A DNA stretch of 64,000 nt, from positions 2,542,001 to 2,606,000 of the forward strand of contig CP053167.1 in assembly GCA_014607495.2 (NCBI GenBank), written 5' to 3'. The DNA is from Carposina sasakii. Taxonomy: Eukaryota > Arthropoda > Insecta > Lepidoptera > Carposinidae. The position numbers were made by a program, and so were the translations under genes. This document shows positions 45,833 through 58,916 of this stretch, in pieces; positions within the stretch are counted from its first letter, which is position 1; every line of letters starts with the position of its first letter. The notes below the pieces were generated by a model that did not search any database, had not been told where the DNA came from, and saw only the letters and a program-made list of their open reading frames with translations.

Positions 45833-46648
45833 TGTATAATTTAGACAATATATCGATCTTTCAGTCTATATTATGTTTTTAGAGATTAGGAATTAATGAT
45901 TTTTTTCAGCAAACTGTCTCCCTGACCCACAAACTAAATATGAGAATGCAACAGAAAATAACAACACAGTGCTACGATATGTGCCGTAACCAAACCCGAT
46001 GTGGACAAAATGTTTGTGGCAAATAGCTGTAATCGGTCGTACATAACTAAAATTATTTTAGTGACTTGTTCGGATTCGATATAAATTTTAAATTACATGG
46101 GTACCTGCAGCGAAAGTCGTAATATTGTGGGGAAAAAAGTATTGAATGAAATTATAAAAAAAGATGAAACATCATCAATATTACTTACTTAATTTTTTTT
46201 ATTATTTATTCTGATATTGTTACTTTTTCAACTTGTCTAAATAAGTAAAAACTAATAGGCGGGTCTCCACAGAGCGAGCAGCCTCGCGAGTCATACATCT
46301 ACTGCCATATACGCCTACTGAATGTTGTCGATATCTCCAACTCGGTTTGAAGTAGAGTCGACAAAGCTGTTATCTCGGAGATAACCACCACACTCGGTAT
46401 CAAGTATCGCACTGATAACGCTGAATCATACACAATCACAAAGGGCGAAGCGATCGCTTTGACTGACTCAAAATAGTGAAAAAACTGAGCGACAACGTGA
46501 AATATCTAAGCTGAAAAAGTGAAAAAAAAGCGTCATTAAATAATAGAGACGCGTATTAAACCATCAAGTTAAAGTTTAAAACATATATGCTTGTTTAATA
46601 ATATGGAAGGTTACGTGCTAAGTGGTAAAATGAAATGCTGGTAATATT

Positions 46649-46768
46649 ATGAAAAAGCGAATTACAAAAATGAGTTTGAATAGACAAATAGAAAATGGTG
46701 GAACGAAGAAACCTAAAGACCATACTTGTTACTTCTGCAATGAGGTTTTTGAATTGGGACAGTTAAAG
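46649..46768 (+). CDS. TRAF first coding exon (half of zinc finger 1)
   Basis: 40 codons ending in the donor AAG|GTGAGA. It encodes a basic leader and CYFCNEVFELGQLK, the first half of a TRAF-type zinc finger completed in phase 0 by the exon at 52,859 (VHLQLCGS). The intron between is about 6.1 kb and full of repeats. The interval 46,250-46,648 is probably 5' untranslated region and promoter; I could not fix a start site. Confidence 0.75.
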
Positions 46769-49700
46769 GTGAGACATTTTTAGAAACTTTTCTTACAACC
46801 TCTTACGCATACCTAGTTATTTTCCTAAGTAACCCACGTTCTACCCGAGGTTCTCCTAGAGGAGACCAAAAATATTAGATTTCCTTAAGATCCTGTGGTT
46901 TAAATTGTTGAGAAAATTGAAAAGAGACCAACCAACTTTCGGCATATGAGCAATGTTGTCGTGCAAGTCACCTATTGTAAGGATTTTATGTTTACCTAAT
47001 TAGTAATTGTTTAGTAAGTTACGCCCACAAATTGGGCGTAAGCTATAAGAAATCTGTATCATTTCAATAGGTACACCAAACTGTACAGTGACTGTCGTGT
47101 ACTTTTATCTCTTTTCTATTATTGTGTTTCAATAATCGACATTGAATTCATGACTAAAAACTCTTAAAACAATCCTTTACCTACTAAAAGAGGCCTGGGG
47201 TGGGAATATGTTACATACATACATATAGACGCGGCTTTGTTTCCAAAATGAGATAGCAGTATAAATGAACTGCAGTATCATAAAATCGGTCACCAACCCG
47301 CCTGCCCAGCGTGGTGACTATGGGCAAATACCCCCATGGCAGTCTTGTGGCGTGCCCTGGGGGAGGCCTACGTCCAGCAGTGGACTGCAATAGGCTGATG
47401 ATGATGATGATGATGATCATTAAATGCATCCTACAGCTACGTTTAGCATAGCGAGGACAGATGTAAATGACCAGTGACAAGTTGCTAGCTCATCGCCTGA
47501 GAGAACGTCCGAGATCTTACTTATCAATATAAAAAAAGGATATTGAGCGAATCTACAGATGGACTTCTACGCGAAATGCATACAGCTACATAAGCCTCTA
47601 ACTATCTAACACTGAAAGAATTTTTCAAATCAGAGATTCCTGTTTTCAGTTTAGTTACTTGACCACCTGTCGGAGTCTACACTAACCGCGAACAGTTGTA
47701 CATCAATGTCAACTATACCCTCAAAATTGGTCAGAAGACCTGGGTCACCATATGTGGTTCTACGTCGGTCCTTGCGTGCATCTGCCTACTACCCGTAAGG
47801 GGTCAGAAGTACCAATCGGCCCGTGATGGGATAAAGGCGTGATTATATGTATGTATGTATGTAGTTGATTTGCCTTCGCCGGATAAAATACACGTAGCTT
47901 ACCCACCTAAATCACGCCCATATTAATTTCATTGATAAATTTATTACACGCTGATAACAATAAAAATGCAAAAGTGGTAAAATGAACGACTAGGTTTTTT
48001 ATGTAGCCGCCTTGGTGTCCCACTCTTGGGCAAAGACCTCCCCCTTTTGTCCACAAAAGTAGATGGGAAACATTCATATAAAGCATAGTCTACCTACGTC
48101 ATACATAATAATATCTACGAATAAGTATATAGGGTAATAGGGTAATAACGAATATATAGGGTAGGTATTTAATCAGTATCACCACTGTGTTGATTTGCAT
48201 GCGTTCAATGTTAAATTGCTGATTCTCTCTGTGAGGCCATGGGATTTTCGGCCGATTTCATATAGAGATCAAAAGAATCTCGATTTTTTTTTCTTTATTT
48301 TAAATCTTGTATGACAACATTCATACAATTTAATCTGAAATATACAAAAGATCTCTTGAGATCGGTTATTGAAGTTGGCTGTTATCTTGAGTGTTGCTGG
48401 TCTTGGTTAAATTGTTTCGTGTTTTTAGTGTTTTAACTGCATAACTAAATTGTTAGGTTCAAAATTGTGCATGCTATGTTTGTCTATAAATAATTCCATG
48501 TGAACACCCATCTAAAAATGTCAGCAGCCGCCTCTGATTGTAGTGATTGTTGACAAACCCATAATAAATATATTTTTTTTTTCCATTTCTTTATTAATAA
48601 TTTTATAATATATAATATCTTGACTAAGATAAATTTATAAAAACACTTCTCCATTAATATAATCCGTTAGGATATGTTGACGTTTCTCTTTAAACATTGT
48701 GCTGAGGGATTCAGCTTTGTTTGCCGAGATTTGGCTAGGTATAGTATCGGGATAAAAATAACTTCCAATATGTAATTTAGAAAAGAGATGGTAAAATTCG
48801 TATCCGAGTAATTGCTCGGTGGCTCAGTGGTGAAGCGCTGGCAGGGAATCAGAGGTCGTGGGTTCGATTCCCACCCGGGTAGGAATTTTTTCATTTCTTT
48901 ATTATTAATTTTATAATAAATAAAAAATAAAAAATCCAAGCATTTGTCGTGTATTTTCAATATCAATGATAACAACAATTCGTACGAATTCTGTTATCCA
49001 CCAAATCAAGGTTAGGTTCGTGTTTGTAGGCAAATAGGTACTGAACAAGCATCTCCCACTGCTTTAAGTTATACTCATAGAATTGTAGTGGTTGGGTATC
49101 CTGGTATTGCACCACTACGTTAGAGTTTCGGGAAGACGAGTAAAAGTGTAAAAAATAGGGATGCCTAGAATTTTCGGAGTACAAAGGATATTGTTTTAGC
49201 GCTATATATACAAACAAGACAGTGTAAAAAAAGAAAGTTCAAATAACAAAGGATAAAAAAGTAACTACAATAGATAACGGGCGCGCAGATGACGACGCGC
49301 GGGGTACGAGGGTCGCAGGCAGGCCGATCTCTGGAGAAATTTCTATTTGTTTTTGCCGGTTTACTGGCAATCCCCATAGAATAATAAGTCCCAGAACCCG
49401 TGATCACGCACATTTTTGAAGCAACTTTTAGTCGGTCAAATTAACCTAGTTGAATTTTAATTCTCCCCTTTATGATGAGTCACATTCGCCTATTTTTGGG
49501 CATATGGGCAATTTTTACAACCTATTCACTATATTAAAACTCTAAAAAGTGATAATATTTATCGATTTAGCAATAATTTTCGGGTTAGAAGTGCCGAAGA
49601 TGCGGGATTTTTGCCTCTTTTTGCTTCACTACCCGACATATATTTGTCATTGATGACTCCTTCTGGAGACTTTTTATTCTATGGTTATACTATAGTATTA

Positions 49701-52700
49701 TTACTCGCAGTTAATGCATTTTTAATTTAATTATCTGTAATTTTTGCTTTCCATGCCAATTGTATCAGGCGATCCTGTGATATATTGCTGTTTTTAGATA
49801 ACTTCCGATTGAGTAATTGACATAATTGACCTACATAAATGCGGAATATTTATTAACTACTAGCTGACCCGACTTGCGAACTTGACAATTTGCGAAATTG
49901 ACTGATTGCGACCGCTTGACAATTTGCGAATTTGATAATTTGCGTCTAAAGGGACAGACGTTGTCCTGTCCCACGCCTTTGAACTAACGTCACTCAATTT
50001 GTTTTGCCTTCCCGGAATCTCTTTACTAATATTCGAACTTCAAATTTCGAAGAAATTGTTTGTATGGAAGTATAGAAAAGGGTTGTTTTTACACTTTTTT
50101 AGGCATTTTTTTTTTAATTTTCTCTCCGTTAGAACCATCCCAGTCGTCCTCGAGATCCGCGCTTACCAACAAAAATAAGGATTCATTTTTAGGGTTCCGT
50201 ACCTCAAAAGGAAAAACGGAACCCTTATAGGATCACTTTGTTGTCCGTCTGTCCGTCCGTCCGTCTGTCAAGACCCTTTTTCTCAGGAACGCGTGGAGGT
50301 ATGAAGCTGAAATTTATATCAATTACTCAGGTCTACTGTCCCTTGAAGCTGTGAAAAAATCAAACTTCTAAGCCAACGCAATCAAATGATACAGCCGTTT
50401 ATGCCGCAAATTTTCGACACTTGCAAGGGAATCAAAACCAACAGGATGCTTCCCGTGAACTCAGAATCTTGAAATTTGGTACGAAGCAACGTGCTCTATA
50501 GCATAGATAAAGGAAAAAATTACGAAAACCATGAAATTTTTAGTACATCACATAATATATATTTTTTTAATAATTTTAAACTTACTACCCATTTCCTCAT
50601 AAACGCGTAAAGGTATTAAATTGAAATTCATACCAAATACTCAGGTCTATAATACCTTTAAGCTGTAGCAAAATCAAACTTCTATGTCAACGTACAGATC
50701 AAAAGAAACAGCAATTTAAGCTGCATATTTTGAAACTCGCAAGTACTCGCAAGGAATCAAAACCCCAAAGGGTACTTCCAGTCGACCCTAGAATCTTGAA
50801 AAATTTGGCATGAAGCAACGTTTTATAGCACCACATAAAGGACGAAACTTATTCCGAAAACCTTAAATTTTTAGTTACATTACAAAATATATATTTTTTA
50901 ATAAATCCCATAAACTTATTACTTCTTTTCCTCATGAACGCGTAGAGCTATCAAGTTGAAATTCATCCATCTAAATACTTAGATCTAATTGCCTTTAACC
51001 CGTGAAAAAAAAAATTATAAGTCAACGCAAAAACGCAAAACGCAAAAGTACAGCCATTGATACCGCATATTTTGAAACTCGCAACTACACGCAAGGGAAT
51101 TAAACCTAAAGACCACTTCCCGTTGACATAGAATCTCGATAATTTGGTAAGAAGCAATAGCTTACAGCACAGGTAACTATGAAAAATTCCGAAAAGCTTA
51201 AAATTTTAAGTAGTTATACCACCAAAAAAATGTGATTGTAAACATAATTGTAGTTACAGCAATGACCGCGAGTTGATTATACTATGTATGCGCCCCGGAG
51301 GTGCGAACATTTTGTCAAACTTGGCAAAGACGACCTCACTCATCGTCATTCAATCCCGATGTTTTGGTGAATGTAGCTGTCCATAATCTAAATGCGTCCT
51401 AAAAGCTTTAAAGTGTTATACTTAAGTAACATTAAATTCAATGACATTATTATAAGCTTTCTTATTGTTGGTATCAAAGTATTATCAGACAGTATCACTT
51501 GCCTCTGTATTGTTTCTACTGGCGAAGTTTGATGGGATTTCCAATTGCAAAAACTTCTGTAAAGTCATGCTGTCTCCATCGTCGCCCGGAATTATGGCGG
51601 TACGCGGAGTAGGGTGCATTAGGCATCGTCAACGAAAATACTTCGATGTTTATGCACTAGTATCGCAATACCTAGTGCCTCCCGATGGAAGTTGTTTGAT
51701 ATTGCTGATGCAATAGCGGAATTTTCTATTTACAATTCGGCACGGTAATTTTGATCAAACACAATCTCCCCTATTTCATTTTGCTAATAAAAAATAGCGA
51801 AATAGGTTCAGTCGACCTCGATTGATCCGTAATGAACGAACTTTGTAAACCGCAACAACTCGCACTTAAGGATTCCGGTTTTTATATTATAAGATATACT
51901 AATACCTAGTCTGTGCAGAGATCATTGGTCATAATTTTGGTTCCTTTGTTATGTTTCCTATGTTGCTTATTAGGGCGTGCCAACATTTGAATACCAATGT
52001 ACGTCTACCTTGTTACCGAAATTATAACATAGATCAGTCACTATGTAGGTAGGTAATAATAATGTTTTGTATGTCACAAGGTGGTCACAAGAGATTCTAA
52101 GAGGCCACATTTGTTCAATCTTTCTAGTCTATAGGTTTTAAGAAAAGGTACTCATTGTATGTTTTAATGTACTTAAGTATGTTTGTCTATATTTTCTTAG
52201 ATACCTTAGATTATATACTATCTAAGTTAGATACCTAGGTACTTCTCTTGTTTCCGATATACCTACTCGTAATATCATACTATGTAGGTACCTAGGTATA
52301 ATTTATTTTTCGTTCAGTATATTGAATGAGTGTGGAAACGTGCCCTATCTTATCATGTAGCTTACATACGAGTACACCCAGTTAATGTGTAGGTACCCAC
52401 ATTTGTAAATGATGATTAAGTATGTGTACGCCGCGACTGCGCGTGCCTAATGTACTCGTAGGTACCTACCTAAACTATTGTAAGTAAGTAAATTTTAGGA
52501 AAAATGTCATAGACTAGGAATATAATATCCATCCATCCTTAAGATATCAATAAATATTCAGCCATATTAACTAGCATGAAATTGTAATAGACAGATAACT
52601 CATTAACGGAGTAAATAAAGAATGAAATCAGAAAGGGAAAACTATGTTCCAAAAAACCGTACGTGAAATTGCAACATTCAGTCCCTAGGAAAGAGGCGAT

Positions 52701-55700
52701 GGGCGGAACCCGATAGATATTTCAGGATTAGGACTTGTATTGTGCGTTTGCTCCAGTAATTTACCTACCGCACAGGTAAACGTTAAAATATATCGGCACC
52801 TTCATCCTTAATATTCATGTACTTGATATAGTAAGTAAAGCTATATGGATATCTTCAGGTGCACCTGCAGCTATGCGGCAGCATCCTGGAGCAGTGTCCC
52901 CTGCGCTGCGGGGCCTGGATCCAGAGGAAAAACAAGGAGACCCACGTGGAACAGTGCCCCCAGCTGGATAAGGTACAGTACAGCTGGTAATCTGACGTGC
53001 TTTGGAATAGACTCTATGTGCTCGTAGAATTATGGTTGTGACCCAGAAAAGATCTTTATGTTTCACATTATAATATGAATATTAAAAAATAAATAAAAAT
53101 AAGTAGGTACCTACACAAATATTATGATAAAGTAACATCACGATCTATCTTACCTACATTATAAACCTAACTTGGTAGGATGAATTAATAAACCTAAAAC
53201 GGTCTGCAAATCTATTTTTCCAAGGTTCACCAGGAGATGTCGGAGTGATCGTACCTACACTATCAAAATTGTATGGCAACTTATGTTAATTAAACTAAAT
53301 CCGGAGCGGCAGTACCGGTGTACCAGTACGGTCCAATGCAAATCATCTCTCTACCTCACTTGCTCTAATATAGACCGAGCAACACATCAAGATACAACCT
53401 GACAAACCTCCAAGCTTCTTTCGTAATCCTCATCATCATTTCCAGAGTCGCAATTCACCCACACATGCCCGCCAGGCCGACCCACTACCGCCGCCGTCGA
53501 CACACACCTGGTCTCCGAGACCCGTGCCGCTGGACGACTGTGTATCTTATTTGGAGAAGGAGGTCGCCAGCATCAAGTTAGTAGAACCTTTTTGTATGTG
53601 ATGTTGGGGCATTGACACGTACACCATCCACATGGTGAAGGCCGTTGGATATGTGGGACTGGTTGCGAGAAAATGGATACGAACTGTATATAGCGGTGCC
53701 ATCTATCGGATGTAGACAGAACCAAAGTCCAATACAAATCCTAGATAGAACACGATGTCGAAGTTTCTCACACCGAATGGAATGGATATAAAGGCCAAAT
53801 AAGAACTAGTGACCCGGTAAGGCCAGAAGCGATTTTATCTCTTCACAATCCCCACTACTAAACTCCCTGGTAGGTATCTCCTTTATGGAGACAGGAAGCA
53901 GCTGCATTTTACTATAGCCCCGAGCGATTGCTTAGTCAAAGCTATTCCATTCCAGACTAGTCCTCACAGAGGAGGCCAGCCAGCGCGAGATCCAGTCGAC
54001 GGAGATAGAGACCATTCGATCCAAGCAAGTGCTGACGGAGGAGCAAAACCAGCACTTCCTCTCGACCCTGGTGGCGCTGCGAGGGGCAGTTGATGATGAG
54101 GCGGAGAGAGCTGCCAACTGGGCGGCACAGTTTAAACATGACATTGCTAACGTGCAATTGGCTTTACAGGTGAGAAAATACTTCGTCTTATAGTCATCAA
54201 GCTCTTATCTCTCTAAAACTTCGTACGTTTGCTCCATTTTGGATGGATCCGGATTATAATGTCCTCAAGACCGTATTGCGTTCACGGCGTTAGCGGAGAT
54301 CAGCCAATCTACGCAGGAAATACTGTTCTAAAGTGTGTGCCTAAATACAGGTGCCTTGGAAAAAACATAAAGCTATTCTGATCTATTATACCACAGTATT
54401 ACACGAAGACCTCACACCAGTAGATATCAAAATGACCACACTAAATTCATCACATCCCCCCAGGAGCTACAAAACCAGCAGTTAACAACAGCCATGCGGC
54501 TGGAGTCGGCCGTCAACAGCCTGGTGCACGAGCAGAACGAACGGGAACTGCTGGAGCAGGCCCTGACGCAGCATGACAATAGAATACGAGCGGTCAGTCA
54601 GTTTGGTGAGTGTTGTAAACATGTAGGTTTCAAGACTGGTAGAATTTTTATTATCATTTGTCGTTTTGATCATTTAGCGAGTTCTAAAATGACTGCCAAG
54701 AATCGTAGGTATGTATTTGTTGTTGGTTTCTCAGCAATGGTACAATTGATATCGTACTATAATAGAAGGTACGTTTATTTCACTAGTAGTCCATTATCAG
54801 AATTAATCTAAATCTTCAGCAGTTTATCTTATTTTATAAAGTTTAAAAATAAATCTACATACCTAATTAGTAATTACCATTTTCTTCTATACCTAACATA
54901 CAAACAGATATAACTTCTTCTTCTAGAGGAAGTAATAGAATACATAAAGAGAACGGTAGAAGAAGAGCGACAACGCAACGAGGAGAGTCGCGCAGCCTTA
55001 GAGGTAGAACTCCAGGAGACGCGCAGATCCTCACAGCAGCTGGCACAGCTGTCCGACCTGAGGATGCAGCTGCAGCATGCTGCTGGCACTGAGAGACCGG
55101 TACATACATACATAGATATTCACTCGGCTTTGTTTCCAAAATGTGTAGCCAGAGCTTCAGGAATACGAAGGAGATTCCCACAGCCAGGGTTAGCTATATC
55201 CTATGCTGATGCGAGGCTCATTGCTGTATTACCTTCCGTGCATGATATAAGAGTTGAGTAAGGAACTCGGGCATTCTTTCAGGCGATAGGCTAGCAACTT
55301 GACAATGACCATTAATATCTGTCCCTGCTATTCTAAACGTGGTTATGACATCTCCCTTATGATCCTGAAGTTCAGGCTACGCCAGTTTGGGAACACAGCC
55401 AAAACTTACCAAAATTATTTACCTACGGGAAAATTAAAACGGTATAAGACAGATACAAAAATGCACAATCCAAAACTACATCTTCTACCCTCAGGCTATA
55501 GACCGACTGGCAGTGCTAGAAGTGGCCACAGCAGATGCCCGAGCGGAGTCGGCAGACTACAGCGCGCGAGTGGAGACCGTGGCGCGGGACCTGCGGGCGC
55601 TGACCAAGTCCTACGCGAAGATACGCAGCGAGCTCGCTGACTTCCAGGCGAAGGTCAGCTTTGACCATAACGAGTTGGGGAGTGATGATGGTGAGGATTC

Positions 55701-57923
55701 AACAGTTTACCTGTCTACCTACTCCTTCCGATGGTATTTCTACCCTATTTCTATTGTCTTGTTTTATGTTGTTTCTGTCCGTGTATGGAGAACGTTACGC
55801 CAGCCGAATTGTAGCGAATATGGCCATCTTCTGTAATTTTCAAAAACTGAGTATTCTATTCTATTTACTAAAATTATATTCCTAGGGCCCGGGAATGACA
55901 CGAAAGTCAAAGGAATTTTCGGAATTAGAAACCGGGGAAAGATACGATCAGTCCGTTGAAGAAAACAAACAAAATCCCTGATATTTTGTAGTCCTAGTTT
56001 TTTTTTATAAAGTCAAGAAGGTTTTTCTAGTCAAATGGTATAAAACGGGATAGTCAAGAGAAGCAGTCAACATATTACCTAGTGCTCATAGTGAGGCTCA
56101 TAGAATAACTTCCTATGGCTGATTTTGGAACGTAGATTTAATAGCATTTAATGTATGCAGTACATAACACAAACATTATTCCTCTCTGACACAGATAATC
56201 CTACTAATATTATAAACGCGAAAGTTTGTAAGTATGGATGAATGGATGTTTGTAACTAAGTTAATTGACACCCTGGATCAACACAGGCTACATTTTTATC
56301 CCAGGAAAATGTTTTTATCCCGAATAATTTTGACATTTTGTTTTTTCTGTAGTCCACGCGGACGAAGTCGCGGGCGTCCACTAGTATAGTCATATACATA
56401 GTAACTATAGCCATCATCCAAAGGTACTACTATATGGTAAAACAGTCAAAGACAGTTCAGCAACTACCCTACATTACCTTACACAATTTATTTTTCAGGT
56501 CATTACATTTGGAAGATAGACAACGTAGTCGCTCGAATGAAAGATGCCAAAGAGAACGACACGGTACTGAGTAGTCCTCCGTTCAGAACTGGCAAATATG
56601 GATACACTTTGAAGGTATGTACGTACAGCACAGAATACATGTGACAATCGTGAGGCCATGACGCCATGATAGGGGCGGAGCTTCAGCGCCAGTGTAACGC
56701 AGTAGCTGTAACCACACGCTTGTGCTCCGAAATGTAACCGTATTAAAATTACAAAGACACTAGCGCTTTTATCAGGGTACTTTTTTACTAAAATGTAGTA
56801 TAATATTGCCATCTAGTGATGAGTAATTGCACTAGTAAAACAATCTTGAACCATATTGATAATGAGCAAGTAGTTTAACTAGTCACTACAAGGTGGTTTC
56901 TATATAAATGGGCAGGGCTACAGTGTTCAATGCTCCCCTCGTCCCATACTTCACCCCCGCTCCGCGGCACACTATTTTTGTATGAAAATATACTTAGCTG
57001 CTGCTCCTCTTTTATTTCTTCTTCCATGGTCTTGTCTCATTGTTGCTAATGCTAATCTGTGTGTGTGTAATCCTCAAATAAACTTATTCTATTCTATAAA
57101 AAAAGCCGACAAGTGCGAGTTGAACTCGCGTGAAGAGGGTTCCGTACGATGTTACCTATCATGTTTTTTTAAATCTGACAAAAAGTTGGTACGCACAATA
57201 TTGAGTGATTTACCATGTTATTTTAATATCATGGACTTCTTATAGGTTTTCCTATAATCTATAAGGAGAAAACTAATTTCTGTATTTTTTTCAAAATTTT
57301 AGGTTCAGTAGTTTCGGAGATAAGGGGGGGGAATGGTCAATTTTCGTCTATTTTCTTGAATAACTTGGAAACTATTTATTTTAAAATTACAAAAAAATAC
57401 ATTTAAGATCTTCTCAACAAGACCTTTCATTTGATATGCCACACGATGCAGTTTTCAGATTTTTTTTTTTAATTTTCCCCTTCCCCCCAAAAATGACCCC
57501 CCATATACAGATTTCATCTGCTCACGTCACACCTCTGTGTTTGGGTCACAGGAATTGATATGTGTACCAAATTTCAACTTAATCGGTCTAATAGATTCGG
57601 AGATAATTGACTGTAAGCGACGGACGGACAGACACACGAGTGATCCTATAAGGGTTCCGTTTTTGTATACAGACGTACGGAACCCTAAAAACGAGCAAAT
57701 GAACAGTGATAAGTACCTAACTAGCTAATAGTTAGATAATATGTATGAATGTAATTTATACCCTTAGGCAGAGCTAAACCTGAATGGCATAGGCAAATGG
57801 AAGGGTCGCCACGTGACGTGCACCGTGCGGCTGGTGGGGGGCCCTTACGACGCGCTGCTGGAGTGGCCCTGCGATCTCAACATCAACATCGTTCTGAGGG
57901 ACCAGCCTGCTAATAGGAGCCAG
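46649..57923 (+). CDS. TRAF-family adaptor without RING finger, nine coding exons, 3' end missing
   Basis: TRAF proteins link TNF-receptor or Toll-type receptors to kinase and NF-kB/JNK signalling. Exons: 46649-46768, 52859-52972, 53446-53576, 53956-54169, 54464-54605, 54927-55099, 55495-55690, 56499-56614, 57768-57923; all junctions keep phase (454 codons). Residues 27-46 and 53-73 form two TRAF-type zinc fingers (C27, C30, H42, C46; C53, C57, H69, C73). Residues 79-110 are a proline-rich linker, about 110-360 a Glu/Gln-rich coiled coil, and from 364 a TRAF/MATH domain (GHYIWKIDNV, FRTGKYGYTLK, LLEWPCDLNI, NIVLRDQ). TGA closes the frame upstream of the ATG, so no RING is encoded in this transcript. 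A second ATG at codon 8 has a better context. The last 40-50 residues of the MATH domain are not found. Confidence 0.88.
47285..47420 (+). repeat. Repeat family B, 3' part
   Basis: Located in TRAF intron 1; ends in a (GAT)n run followed by a short family G fragment (47,440-47,515). Confidence 0.65.
47650..47868 (+). repeat. Repeat family A, diverged copy
   Basis: Same order of blocks as family A, but with several small insertions (for example a duplicated CCGTAAGGGG and GTCAGAAG segment). Located in TRAF intron 1. Confidence 0.6.
48690..48920 (+). mobile_element. SINE family D copy in TRAF intron 1
   Basis: Contains the extra 5' block CATTGTGCTGAGGGATTCAG shared with the 26,535 copy, then the tRNA-like head and the 3' end. 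Confidence 0.6.
50185..51200 (+). repeat. GGGTTCCGTACCT repeat with three tandem units of about 315-335 bp
   Basis: After the head AGGGTTCCGTACCTCAAAAG and a (CCGT)n run, three units start at about 50,281, 50,595 and 50,931. Each contains ...ACGCGT, TACTCAGGTCTA-like, and AGAATCTTGAA...GAAGCAA blocks. Located in TRAF intron 1. Confidence 0.65.
52859..52972 (+). CDS. TRAF zinc-finger exon
   Basis: 38 codons, phase 0/0, acceptor ATCTTCAG and donor AAG|GTACAG. The residues LEQCPLRCGAWIQRKNKE then THVEQC give the C-x3-C-x11-H-x3-C spacing of a TRAF-type finger. The exon is GC-richer than the surrounding DNA, as are the later exons of this gene. Confidence 0.85.
53956..55690 (+). CDS. TRAF coiled-coil exons
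   Basis: Four exons (53956-54169, 54464-54605, 54927-55099, 55495-55690) encode about 240 residues dominated by Glu, Gln, Leu, Ala and Arg, with heptad-like hydrophobic spacing (for example NQQLTTAMRLESAVNSLV and LEQALTQHDNRIRAV). TRAF proteins trimerise through such a segment. Intron 6 contains a copy of repeat family G (55,110-55,400). Confidence 0.8.
55105..55400 (+). repeat. Repeat family G in TRAF intron 6
   Basis: Two adjoining G-type segments occur between the exons ending at 55,099 and starting at 55,495. Confidence 0.6.
56195..56390 (+). repeat. Same repeat in TRAF intron 7
   Basis: Contains the typical start ACTAATATTATAAACGCGAA and ends in GCGTCCACTAGT. Confidence 0.6.
56499..57923 (+). 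CDS. TRAF/MATH domain exons
   Basis: Two exons (56499-56614 and 57768-57923) encode the first roughly 90 residues of a MATH beta-sandwich: GHYIWKIDNV at the start, then SSPPFRTGKYGYTLK, then LVGGPYDALLEWPCDLNI and NIVLRDQP. This is the receptor-binding part of TRAF proteins. The final strands are expected in a further exon after the donor CAG|GTATAA at 57,924, which I cannot locate. Confidence 0.82.
57095..57690 (+). repeat. GGGTTCCGT repeat in TRAF intron 8
   Basis: Starts near GCCGACAAGTGCGAGTTGA and ends GACGTACGGAACCCTAAAAA, including GACGGACGGACAGACACACG. Typical moth dispersed repeat. Confidence 0.6.
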
Positions 57924-58916
57924 GTATAACGGTGGATTTATGATGACGGGCTACTGACTTCCGTATATGACAACTCATTATGTGGATAACTTTTAAACGG
58001 TCGCGGGTAGCTTCATATTTTTACGCTACATTACATTTTTTTATATACACTATGCGAAAATAACCTAAATAAGGTTTCAAGAACATTTGTGACGTCTCCG
58101 TGATTAAAACCTACTTCGATAAAACATATTTTCGTTGTCGACGACGATCAGCGGAGGGTGTACAGGTAGGTACTGTATATGACCCAGTAGTGGGCGATTG
58201 TCAAAAATCGCAGATCTAACTTAAATGTGTAACCTGAGGAAACCTACAGGAACACCGGTTTTAGAACTTCCGAATAACTTGATAGAATTCAATAAATCTT
58301 ATATACACAAATGGGCATAAAAATAAAGTAATAATGATTTCAAAAATACTTACCCCAGCTTTTCTGTACCTTCGTGAAATACTCCCATCTTTTCCACACA
58401 CAACTCACGTTTCAGTTCTTTCGTGCAATCGCACAAATTCCTCAATTTTTTCGCGTACGACGCGGAACGTGCCTCAACGACACGGTCAACTTGCAAATGC
58501 TGTCACTATAATGCGGGTAGTACGTGAACGAACCTTAGTTCTTACATTCCAGGCAATGGACGGCTACGGACGGACGCGCACCACGGAGGCGTAGGCTACG
58601 AAGTCGCTCCACATTTTTCCACATCCGCGGATGCGTCGAAAATGTTAGTTTGGTAGGGTAAAAACACAGTCATCGAAACGTCTGGACGATTAAAAAAAAC
58701 GATGACGACGAGAAAATGAATAAAGTAGTGAATGAACGATGAATATTGTCGAAGGGTTCGACAGTGTCCATAATATGTTACCCTCAAAAACCCTAACTAA
58801 ATATAGTTTATACAATTAAAATAATGTATAATAATAATTGGTCAATAAACCTTATTAAAAATAATAAAACAATTGTGTCAATACATCTATCTGTACATCT
58901 AATCTGAAGCCATTGT

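Larger units (their letters stand above)
42700..46248. other. Interval between the two divergent genes
   Basis: Apart from the nested element (43,784-44,375), the MITE at 44,914-45,059 and a family A fragment, I recognise nothing here. A 70-codon open frame at 45,362-45,574 shows no recognisable domain and sits next to a repeat; I do not call it a gene. Confidence 0.4.

Noticed and set aside
58334..58594. 86-codon plus-strand frame after the last TRAF exon
   Set aside because: It does not resemble the missing end of a MATH domain and lacks a suitable acceptor in phase 0; composition is not protein-like.
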